The translations under genes were made by a program, and so were the position numbers. DNA of 8,073 bases, taken from positions 1 to 8,073 of the forward strand of contig JAFDHU010000050.1 in NCBI GenBank assembly GCA_019308625.1, given 5' to 3'. The notes beneath the pieces are model-generated. The model did no database searches, was not told the origin of the DNA, and was given only the letters and a program-made list of their open reading frames with translations. This DNA is from Deltaproteobacteria bacterium. GTDB lineage: Bacteria; Desulfobacterota; Desulfobaccia; Desulfobaccales; 0-14-0-80-60-11. Position 1 is the stretch's first letter. The number at the start of each line of letters is the position of its first letter. Shown here one piece after another: positions 1-5,269 of the stretch.

Positions 1-92
1 TCCCAGTCGCAGTTCAGGCCATAGCCATAAAGGACCAAAGCCCTGGGTTTTGGTCCGGGGTTTTTGGTTTTTGGTTTTTGGTTTTTGGTCAT
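1..92 (-). CDS. purQ: Phosphoribosylformylglycinamidine synthase subunit PurQ, N-terminal fragment
   Basis: Only the first 30 codons lie in the window; the gene runs off the left edge. From ATG at 92 the product reads MTKNQKPKTKNPGPKPR, then ALVLYGYGLNCDW. The second part matches the start of PurQ, the glutamine amidotransferase subunit of FGAM synthase in purine synthesis (typically a short lead, then VLVLTGYGxNCxxET). The catalytic Cys and His/Glu of the amidotransferase lie outside the window. The 15 residues before the conserved strand are Lys/Pro/Asn-rich and are encoded by a 7-base tandem repeat, a low-complexity leader that PurQ normally lacks. No in-frame ATG or GTG lies closer to the conserved part, and no strong ribosome binding site precedes 92, so the start is probable rather than certain. 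It follows secDF on the same strand by 65 bases and could be cotranscribed. Identification rests on about 14 residues. Confidence 0.72.
   Translation of the reverse strand, partial: MTKNQKPKTKNPGPKPRALVLYGYGLNCDW
59..88 (-). repeat. Heptanucleotide tandem repeat (ACCAAAA on the coding strand) inside purQ
   Basis: On the plus strand GGTTTTT is repeated four times in perfect register followed by another GG. Degenerate copies continue toward position 40 (GGTCCGG, GGTTTTG). The repeat lies wholly within the 5' coding part of purQ and encodes its Lys/Pro/Asn-rich leader. The unit is 7 bases, so gain or loss of one copy shifts the frame. Confidence 0.9.
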
Positions 93-157
93 TCGTCGCA
101 GGCGGGTAACCTTAGCAGGGTATAAAAACGGAGCCTCCTGAAGATTGCGCCCGGCTG

Positions 158-433
158 TTACTTCTTGCCGCCTTTTTTCTTTTTTTTCTTTCTTTTGGGT
201 TCGGCCGCCTTCTTTTCCAGGCGCTTCTGTTTCTGGGCCTCCAGTTCAATGACCTTCTCCCGCTTGATCTCCACTCGTTTGACTTCCTTGCGCCAGGCAT
301 AGACGATGGGGCTGGCCACAAACACCGAAGAATAGGTGCCCACCGCCACGCCCAGGATCATGGCCAAGGCGAAGTCCCGGAGCACCACGCCGCCGAAGAA
401 GTACAGGGGCACCACCACCAGGAGCACGGTCAA
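158..433 (-). CDS. secF: Out-of-frame C-terminal part of SecF (last two helices and Lys-rich tail)
   Basis: This frame encodes the SecF C-terminus: a helix (TVLLVVVPLYFFGG), a second ending in VGTYSSVFVASPI, both standard for the family, and a charged cytosolic tail of about 45 residues ending in a run of six lysines after KR. Compared with SecF homologues, the text jumps from NLSVNE (previous frame) to SLTVLL (this frame), leaving 5 bases where about 24 are expected. Some 19 bases, coding roughly TLSRTILT, are therefore missing, which shifts the frame. A TTG codon (433-431) overlaps the upstream TGA (432-430) as TTGA, so translational restart is conceivable, but the missing conserved segment argues for a lesion or an assembly fault rather than an evolved split. 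The tail is coded by an A-rich tract with an A8 run. It may help ribosome or membrane contact, which is inference. Confidence 0.85.
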   Translation of the reverse strand: MTVLLVVVPLYFFGGVVLRDFALAMILGVAVGTYSSVFVASPIVYAWRKEVKRVEIKREKVIELEAQKQKRLEKKAAEPKRKKKKKKGGKK

Positions 434-2811
434 GCTGGCACCTCGTTGACGCTCAGGTTGATGATTTCGCCCAGGGTGCCCCGGCGGCGGCCCAGGTTCT
501 CCCGGATGCGGTCAAACACCACCACGGTATCGGTGAGGGAATAACCGGCCAAGGTGAGGAGCGCGGTGACCACCAGCAGAGTGATTTCTTTATTCAGGAG
601 ATAAAACACCCCCAGCACCGCCAGCACGTCGTGGAAGGTGGCCACCGTGGCGGCCAGACCGAAGATGAGCTCAAAGCGCCAGGCAATATAAGCGATGATG
701 CCGATGAGGGAGATGGCGATGGCGATGATGGCCTTTTTGCGGAGCTCCCGGCTGATGGAGGCCCCGATTTCTTCGGTGCCCATCACCTTGAACTTGTTTT
801 CCGGCAGGGTCTTGTTCAGTACCGAGACCAGCTTATCGGCCATCTGGCCCACACTTTCCTGGGACTTCTTCACCTTGACCATCAGGCCCTGGCCGCCGGC
901 CACCGGCTGGATTTCGGCGTGGCCCCAGCCCTCCCGGTTCAGGGCCCGGCGCACTTCGTTCACGGTGAAGGGCTTCTGGGCCTCCAGGCGCACCATGGCG
1001 CCGCCGGAGAATTCCACCCCCAGATTGCCGTGGCCCCGGCTCAACTGCACAAACGCAGTGACCCCCAGCAGGGCCAACACCAGGGAGATGACAAAGGCGT
1101 GGCGCCGCCAGGAAATGAAGTCCAAATTTGGCCGTTCAAAGAACTGGAAGAAGCTCAGGTTTCGGAGCCAGCGCTTGACCAGGGCCCAGTCATAGACCAC
1201 CCGGGTGCCGAACAGAGCGGTGAACAGGTTGAGAGTGACGCCCAGGGACAGGGTGACGGCAAAGCCCTTGATGGGGCCGGTGCCGAACAGGAACAGGGCA
1301 AAGGCAGTGATGAGGGTGGTGACGTGGGAGTCAATGATGGTCCAGAAGGCCTTGTCATAGCCGCCGTCGATGCCGGTTTTCAGGGGTTTGCCGGCGGCGA
1401 ACTCCTCCCGCATGCGTTCGTAGATGAGGACGTTGGAGTCCACCGCCATGCCCAGGGACAGGATGATGCCGGCGATGCCCGGCAGGGTCAGGGTGGCGTT
1501 GAACAGGGACAGGGCCCCCAGCAGCATGATGGTATTGAGAATCAGGGCGTAGTCGGCCACCACCCCGGAGAAGCGATAGTAGAAAATCATGAAGGCCAGC
1601 ACCAGGAAGGCCGCCAGCAGGCCGGACTGCAGGCCCTTGCGGATGGAGTCCTGTCCCAAAGTGGGGCCCACGGTGATGTTCTGGACGATTTTCACGCTGG
1701 CCGGCAGAGCGCCGGAGCGTAACACAATGGCCAGGTCCTTGGCCTCCTCGGTGGTGAAGGAGCCGTGGATGCGGCCCCGGCCGCCGCCGATGCGCTCCTC
1801 AATGACCGGAGCGGATTTCACCACGTTGTCCAGGATGATGGCCAGCCGCCGCTTGACGTTTTCCGCAGTGATTTTGGCGAAAAGCTCCCCGCCCCGGCGG
1901 TTGAAGGTAAAAGACACTTGGGGTTCGCCGTATTCATCGTAGGTGACCTTGGCATCCTTGACCGCGTCGCCGGTGAGCAGCACCTTCTTCTTGACCAGCA
2001 GGGGGACGGTTTCTATCCGGCCGGTTTCCCGGTCCCGGCGCTTTTCAAAGAGGATTTCGTCCCCTGGAGGGATTTTGTCAGCCAGGACCCGGTTCACCTC
2101 CTCGGTGGTGTAGCCGGGTTTGAGGCGGCCGTCCTGGAGGGCCTCGTCAATAAGTTGCTGGATATTGACCTGAGCCACGTCGTCCACCAGCTTGAACTCC
2201 AACTGGGCCGTCTGGCCGATCAGGTCCATGGCCCGCTGGGGGTCCTGAATGCCCGGAAGCTGCACCACGATCTGGTCGGTGCCCTGGCGCACGATAACCG
2301 GCTCGGTGACCCCGAACTGGTCAATACGGTTGCGCAGCACCTCCAGGCTCTGGGACAGGGTGCGCTCCTGAAGCTGGGCCAGCTCCCCGGGCTTCAGGCG
2401 CAAGGTGTAGACCAGGCTGCCGTTCTGAGGCTGGGGCAGGCCCACCTTCACCTGGGGGAACTCTTCCTTGAGCAGTCGCTGGAAAGCCGACTGTTCCTTT
2501 TTGTCCAGCAGGGTGACGGTGAGGATGCCCTGGGAGATTTCGCCGAGCCTCACGCCCAGACCCCGGCGATCGCTCACCTCTTTAAGTTCCCGGGAGATGC
2601 GGTTCAAGGCATTGTTGACCGCCTGGTCCATGTCCACTTCCAGAACCAGGTGCATGCCACCCTTGAGGTCCAGTCCCAGGTTCAGGCCCCGGCTGACGTA
2701 CTTCTCCCACCAGGAAGGCATTTGGACCGGCAGGGAAGGCAGAATCAGCAGCACGGAAAATATGGTCAAAATGAACAAAAAAAGGAATTTCAGGCGGATG
2801 GCGCGCAACAT
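430..2811 (-). CDS. secDF: Fused protein-export membrane protein SecDF, main part, ending early at a frame break
   Basis: SecDF associates with SecYEG and uses the proton gradient to pull secreted proteins out on the periplasmic side. This 793-residue frame has an N-terminal membrane helix (about 7-28), the SecD motif GLDLKGG (46-52), the P1 periplasmic domain (to about 380), then SecD helices with LSLGMAVDSN (451-460), where Asp458 is the family's proton-path aspartate. A linker near 550-570 joins SecF in the same chain: helix 573-590, GVEFSGG (598-604), then GYSLTDTVVVFDRIRE (756-771) with conserved Asp761. The frame stops after NLSVNE-VPA, where SecF normally continues with TLxRT and two more helices; those helices lie in another frame at 158-433. 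The start is ATG 2811 with AAGGAG at 2820-2825, 8 bases upstream. secD and secF are separate in many bacteria, but fusions are well known. No yajC is visible upstream. Identity is certain; integrity is not. Confidence 0.95.
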   Translation of the reverse strand: MLRAIRLKFLFLFILTIFSVLLILPSLPVQMPSWWEKYVSRGLNLGLDLKGGMHLVLEVDMDQAVNNALNRISRELKEVSDRRGLGVRLGEISQGILTVTLLDKKEQSAFQRLLKEEFPQVKVGLPQPQNGSLVYTLRLKPGELAQLQERTLSQSLEVLRNRIDQFGVTEPVIVRQGTDQIVVQLPGIQDPQRAMDLIGQTAQLEFKLVDDVAQVNIQQLIDEALQDGRLKPGYTTEEVNRVLADKIPPGDEILFEKRRDRETGRIETVPLLVKKKVLLTGDAVKDAKVTYDEYGEPQVSFTFNRRGGELFAKITAENVKRRLAIILDNVVKSAPVIEERIGGGRGRIHGSFTTEEAKDLAIVLRSGALPASVKIVQNITVGPTLGQDSIRKGLQSGLLAAFLVLAFMIFYYRFSGVVADYALILNTIMLLGALSLFNATLTLPGIAGIILSLGMAVDSNVLIYERMREEFAAGKPLKTGIDGGYDKAFWTIIDSHVTTLITAFALFLFGTGPIKGFAVTLSLGVTLNLFTALFGTRVVYDWALVKRWLRNLSFFQFFERPNLDFISWRRHAFVISLVLALLGVTAFVQLSRGHGNLGVEFSGGAMVRLEAQKPFTVNEVRRALNREGWGHAEIQPVAGGQGLMVKVKKSQESVGQMADKLVSVLNKTLPENKFKVMGTEEIGASISRELRKKAIIAIAISLIGIIAYIAWRFELIFGLAATVATFHDVLAVLGVFYLLNKEITLLVVTALLTLAGYSLTDTVVVFDRIRENLGRRRGTLGEIINLSVNEVPA

Positions 2812-3230
2812 GAAGCTATCTCCTTAAAAACCGGGGGCAGACCGCCGCCGGCAAACCTGGCTGAGCTCCGGGGGGCAGGAGAAAAGTCATGGAAAGCGGT
2901 GCATCTGGCCGGATCGCATCCCGTAACTCAATTCAAACTGTAACCATAACGAAGAGCGGGATACCTGTCAAGGAGAAGGACCCTTTCCGGGCTGCGGCCT
3001 CTATAACACCCATCAGTCCGATGGTTTTGAAAGGAGGATGTTTGACGCCAAGCAGGTAGCCGAAGCACTGGAAAGGGAATTATCCCAGCAGAGCTGATCT
3101 GAAGGTTTCGGCCGGCAGCTGTTTCAATCCGATGGAGGCGGCAGGCGCAGTTTCCGCCTGGAGGACGTTTCCTGGCGGACTTTTCAAGGCGCGCTCTCAG
3201 TGCAGGTTGGAGCTCAAGCTTCCTTTGACT
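2812..3230. other. Stretch without a supportable gene between secDF and the HMA gene
   Basis: These 419 bases hold the secDF ribosome binding site (2820-2825) and the promoter at 2943-2971. No YajC-like reading (short protein with one helix and a Lys-rich tail) was found on the minus strand. On the plus strand an open frame from ATG 2889 to about 3059 and a 19-codon frame from 3038 to 3097 exist, but neither resembles a known protein. An inverted pair, TCCGCC/GGCGGA on the minus strand (about 3153-3179), could form a weak hairpin downstream of the HMA gene. The stretch may contain gene remains, but nothing is recognisable. Confidence 0.5.
2943..2971 (-). promoter_or_regulatory. Sigma-70-type promoter upstream of secDF
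   Basis: Read on the minus strand: TTGACA (2966-2971), 17 bases, then TATGGT (2943-2948). The -35 is perfect and the -10 matches consensus at 4 of 6 positions. The expected start is near 2936, giving a leader of about 125 bases before the secDF ATG at 2811. Confidence 0.6.
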
Positions 3231-3438
3231 TCAGGACGGGCCTGATGCCAGCTCATAGCCCGCGGCCTTGACGGCCCGGGCCAGCTCTTCCCAGGAAACC
3301 GGCTGTTCGCTGGCAAAGGTGACCCGGCCGGTGCCCGGATCAACCTGGACGCCCTTCACCTCGGGAAGGGCTTCCAGGTCCTGGGCCACCCGCGGCGCAA
3401 TGGCCGCAGCTCATGCCTTTTACCGCGATTTCCGGCAT
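3231..3438 (-). pseudogene. HMA-domain copper/heavy-metal chaperone (CopZ-like), frameshifted
   Basis: From ATG 3438 the reading is MPEIAVKGMSCGHCAA; GMSCGHC is the metal-binding loop (GMxCxxC) of heavy-metal-associated domains. Right after CAA the frame breaks. The remainder continues in another frame as VAQDLEALPEVKGVQVD, then VTFASEQPVSWEELARAVKAAGYEL, ending at TGA 3231-3233. The whole spans 208 bases; adding 2 bases near 3390-3391 gives 69 codons plus stop, the usual length of a single-domain metallochaperone, and restores the family spacing CxxCxxxV. The simplest repair is one lost CG in a GCGCGG context (CAARV). AAGGAG at 3445-3450 lies 6 bases before the start, an excellent ribosome binding site. 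Such proteins pass Cu(I) or similar ions to transporters or sensors; no P-type ATPase is in view. The frameshift may be a sequence error, since both halves still look well conserved. Confidence 0.85.
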
Positions 3439-3520
3439 AGTTCACTCCTTGTTCGTGGAGGGATTTTTCTACAAGATAACACAGGCGCCCCCGGGCCCCA
3501 AGCCCCTCGATAAAAGGCCG

Positions 3521-3793
3521 CTAAGGCCAGGCACCCAGCAGGGTGACAAGCGCAAGGCTTCGGGACAGGCCGCCGGCGATGACCTGGGCCAGGCCCAGAG
3601 CGGTGAGGGAGAAAACCAGAGTCAGGGCCGCGTCATCCAGCAGGCTGGCCTCCAGCACCCGCGAAAGCCAGAACAGGGCCAGGGAAAATGCCAGGAAAAA
3701 TACTCCTACCAATATCATCACCAGGCTCATGGCAGGGCTTCCGATTAAAGCTTCCGGCAGCCGCTGGAGGCGGGACCGGAGAACTTCAGACAC
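3521..3793 (-). CDS. Small membrane protein with two predicted helices, unknown function
   Basis: Not recognised. The product has an amphipathic basic start (SEVLRSRLQRLPEALIG), then a hydrophobic helix (MSLVMILVGVFFLAFSLALFWL), a short acidic turn (EASLLDDA), and a second hydrophobic helix (LTLVFSLTALGLAQVIAGGL), ending at TAG 3521. It therefore looks like a two-helix inner-membrane hairpin protein. The start is unsure: GTG 3793 (chosen), TTG 3796 and ATG 3730 are all in frame and none has a good ribosome binding site; ATG 3730 would begin right at the first helix and give 69 residues. It lies 152 bases downstream of btuF and 82 bases upstream of the HMA gene on the same strand. It may be coexpressed with btuF, but nothing ties it to B12 uptake. 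Confidence 0.5.
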   Translation of the reverse strand: MSEVLRSRLQRLPEALIGSPAMSLVMILVGVFFLAFSLALFWLSRVLEASLLDDAALTLVFSLTALGLAQVIAGGLSRSLALVTLLGAWP

Positions 3794-3860
3794 CAACAGC
3801 GCGGAAGCTGCCGCCCACGCCTTCGGACCTTTGGCCCTGCCTTCGGAGGATTTTCAAAAA

Positions 3861-3878
3861 ACTTTAAGAAAACTTTAA
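3861..3878. repeat. Paired 7-base direct repeats with 11-base period (ACTTTAA-gaaa-ACTTTAA)
   Basis: Two identical ACTTTAA copies (3861-3867 and 3872-3878) are separated by 4 bases, so they lie on the same face of the helix. Two direct half-sites with an 11-base period is the layout bound by OmpR/PhoB-family regulators. It sits 68 bases upstream of the small membrane gene's GTG, in an AT-rich patch within GC-rich DNA. The regulator is unknown and the functional reading is inference. Confidence 0.35.
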
Positions 3879-3945
3879 ACGGCAGTCTGGTCTTCTCCGG
3901 CGAGGGTTGAACATAGGTGGGGGGAGGGAGCGGGCATGGCCGAAT

Positions 3946-4857
3946 TCAGGGAAGGTCGGGATGAAACAGGCGGGCCAGGATCTCCAGGCCTTCCACCAGA
4001 CGGGGCCCGGGGCGGTCGATGAGGTCCGGGTTCACCCAGTGCAGGCGGTGGTTTTTCACCGCGGGCAGCATGGTCCAGGGACGCCAGAAGGCCAGCCGAA
4101 GGGGCAGTACCCGGTCGCCCACCATGCCGGTGAACAGGATGATTTCCGGCCGGGCCCGCAGCACCTCCTCCAGACTGAACACCGGATAGCGCTGATTGAT
4201 GTGTCCGGCGATGTTGATGCCTCCGGCCCGCTGGATGAGGTCATTGTGGATGGACAGGCGGCCCACGGTGATGAGGGGGTCCTGGTCCACCTGAAGAAAC
4301 ACCCGGGGTCGGGGCAGCCCCCGGACCGCTTCCTCAATGCGCCGGACCCGAGCTTTCAGGGCCGGAAGTTTACGCCGGGCCACCTTTTCTGTGCCGGTGA
4401 GCCGGGCGATGGCTTCAATTTCCCGGAACAGGTCCGGCAGGGTGTCGGCTTCAGCCAGGTAAAGAGGAATGCCCCACTTTTGCAGGAGCTGGTAAGCGTC
4501 CTGGCCCTCCCCCTGGTGGGCCATGCCCAGGGCCAGGTCCGGCTTCAGGGCTAGGATGGCCTCCAGGTTGAAGTCCCAGTAAGTGCCGATGCGGGGCTTA
4601 TTTTTCACTTCCGGCGGATAGTTGCAGTAGGACGTGACGCCCACCACCCGTCGGCCCAGTTCCAGGAAGTAGAGAATCTCCGTGATGCTGGGGGCCAGGG
4701 AAACCAGGCGCTGTGGCCGGGCCGGGAAAACCTGCCGGCCCCGGCTCCCGCCGGCCTGCAACGGCAGAACCTGCCAAGCCGTGAGAACCAGGGCCGCCAG
4801 GGCGCCATGGATAAAAAGAAGGGCGATAGAGCCCAGGAGTAAAGTCCGCTTGGTCAT
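3946..4857 (-). CDS. btuF: Periplasmic cobalamin-binding protein of a B12 ABC transporter (BtuF-like)
   Basis: The 303-residue product fits the class III periplasmic binding-protein fold (PF01497) that delivers vitamin B12 or Fe-siderophores to an ABC permease. Residues 5-28 are a hydrophobic signal sequence or anchor after MTKR; no lipobox Cys is seen. Mature motifs are RLVSLAPSITEILYFLELG (50-68), SYCNYPPEVKNKPRIG (76-91), LEAILALKPDLAL (98-110) and a second lobe with FLQVDQDPLITVGR (187-200) and IQRAGGINIAG (208-218). B12 rather than iron is favoured because a cobalamin riboswitch directly precedes it. The ATG at 4857 lacks a clear ribosome binding site, but the signal sequence begins there. 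The leader between terminator and gene is about 108 bases. No btuC or btuD lies within the window, so this is an orphan binding protein here. The exact substrate (B12, cobinamide or other corrinoid) cannot be read from the sequence. Confidence 0.85.
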   Translation of the reverse strand: MTKRTLLLGSIALLFIHGALAALVLTAWQVLPLQAGGSRGRQVFPARPQRLVSLAPSITEILYFLELGRRVVGVTSYCNYPPEVKNKPRIGTYWDFNLEAILALKPDLALGMAHQGEGQDAYQLLQKWGIPLYLAEADTLPDLFREIEAIARLTGTEKVARRKLPALKARVRRIEEAVRGLPRPRVFLQVDQDPLITVGRLSIHNDLIQRAGGINIAGHINQRYPVFSLEEVLRARPEIILFTGMVGDRVLPLRLAFWRPWTMLPAVKNHRLHWVNPDLIDRPGPRLVEGLEILARLFHPDLP

Positions 4858-4965
4858 CGGTTTCAGGATTTGGGCCCTGCTTCAGGTGGGCCTAGTCTTC
4901 AGGCCTTGTTGCCACAATCAACAGGGTAGTCGGGGCCGCAAACCCACGGCAAAAGGTGTTCTCCC

Positions 4966-5004
4966 AAACAAAAAATCCTCAACCCCGCGATGGAGTTGAG
5001 GATT
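4966..5004 (-). terminator. Riboswitch-controlled intrinsic terminator ahead of btuF
   Basis: On the minus strand AATCCTCAAC (5004-4995) pairs perfectly with GTTGAGGATT (4983-4974) around an 11-base loop. It is followed directly by a U-rich run, TTTTTT-G-TTT (overlapping from 4975 down to 4966). A 10-bp perfect stem plus U-tract between a cobalamin aptamer and its gene is a classic OFF-switch terminator. Confidence 0.92.
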
Positions 5005-5028
5005 GCACCCAGTTTTCTTGATCCTCAA
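4996..5028 (-). promoter_or_regulatory. Predicted antiterminator hairpin of the cobalamin riboswitch
   Basis: On the RNA, TTGAGGAT (5028-5021) is complementary over 8 bases to ATCCTCAA (5003-4996), which is most of the 5' arm of the terminator; the loop is 17 bases. The same TTGAGGAT also forms the terminator's 3' arm, so the two hairpins exclude each other. This is read from complementarity only; how aptamer closure releases the antiterminator is not resolved. Confidence 0.7.
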
Positions 5029-5067
5029 GACTGAAACGCCGGGCTGAAACCGCGCAACCCGACGCTG

Positions 5068-5234
5068 GACCATGCAGGCAGGTCTTCTGGCTCTTGGATC
5101 CTCCTACTCCCGACGCCTTCCCAGGGGTTCAGCCCCCAGTGGCATGTCTGCCGGTTTCGTCCCCAATTACAGCGGCGGGACCGCGCCGGATTCACACCGG
5201 CTTCCCTTTAACCCCCGAAGGGACCTGCATGGAC
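5068..5234 (-). ncRNA. Cobalamin riboswitch aptamer
   Basis: On the minus strand the aptamer opens with CCATGCA (5232-5226), which pairs with TGCATGG (5076-5070) as the closing stem. Inside are the conserved core GCCGGTGTGAATCCGGCGCG followed by GTCCCGCCGCTGT (5206-5169 region), the GGGAAGGC and GAGTAGGA elements, and the B12 box AGCCAGAAGACCTGCC (5092-5077). These are the hallmarks of the coenzyme-B12 (btu-type) aptamer, whose binding of cobalamin usually lowers expression of the gene behind it, here btuF. A further hairpin (GTCGGGTTG with CAGCCCGGC, 5063-5038) lies between the aptamer and the antiterminator. Which cobalamin form is preferred cannot be stated. Confidence 0.95.
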
Positions 5235-5240
5235 AATTTT

Positions 5241-5269
5241 ATATTATGATTAATTTTCCTGATTGTCAA
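5241..5269 (-). promoter_or_regulatory. Near-consensus sigma-70 promoter of the riboswitch-btuF unit, inside the 3' end of the DUF89 gene
   Basis: On the minus strand TTGACA (5269-5264), a 17-base spacer and TAATAT (5246-5241). The -35 element and most of the spacer overlap the last codons and stop of the DUF89 gene (stop 5252-5250). A start about 7 bases past the -10 falls at 5234, precisely the first bases of the aptamer, which supports both calls. Confidence 0.85.

Noticed and set aside
59..88. Tandem repeat considered as a CRISPR or origin element
   Set aside because: The unit is 7 bases without spacers and lies inside the purQ reading frame.
631..2943. Two long plus-strand open frames (631-1722 and 1765-2943) opposite secDF
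   Set aside because: They are low-complexity Gln/Gly/Asp-rich translations antisense to well-conserved SecDF motifs, a normal by-product of high GC content.
2889..3059. Plus-strand frame of about 56 codons upstream of secDF
   Set aside because: No ribosome binding site of note, no recognisable motif, and it overlaps the secDF promoter on the other strand.
3038..3097. 19-codon plus-strand frame preceded by AAAGGAGG
   Set aside because: The ribosome binding site touches the ATG with no spacer, an upstream stop is in frame, and the peptide is not recognised.
3505..3531. GGCC-TTAGC-GGCC-TTTT hairpin after the small membrane gene
   Set aside because: The stem is only about 4 bp and partly overlaps the stop codon; too weak to call a terminator.
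3907..4554. Plus-strand open frame opposite btuF
   Set aside because: It is antisense to a complete PF01497-type protein with signal sequence and riboswitch.
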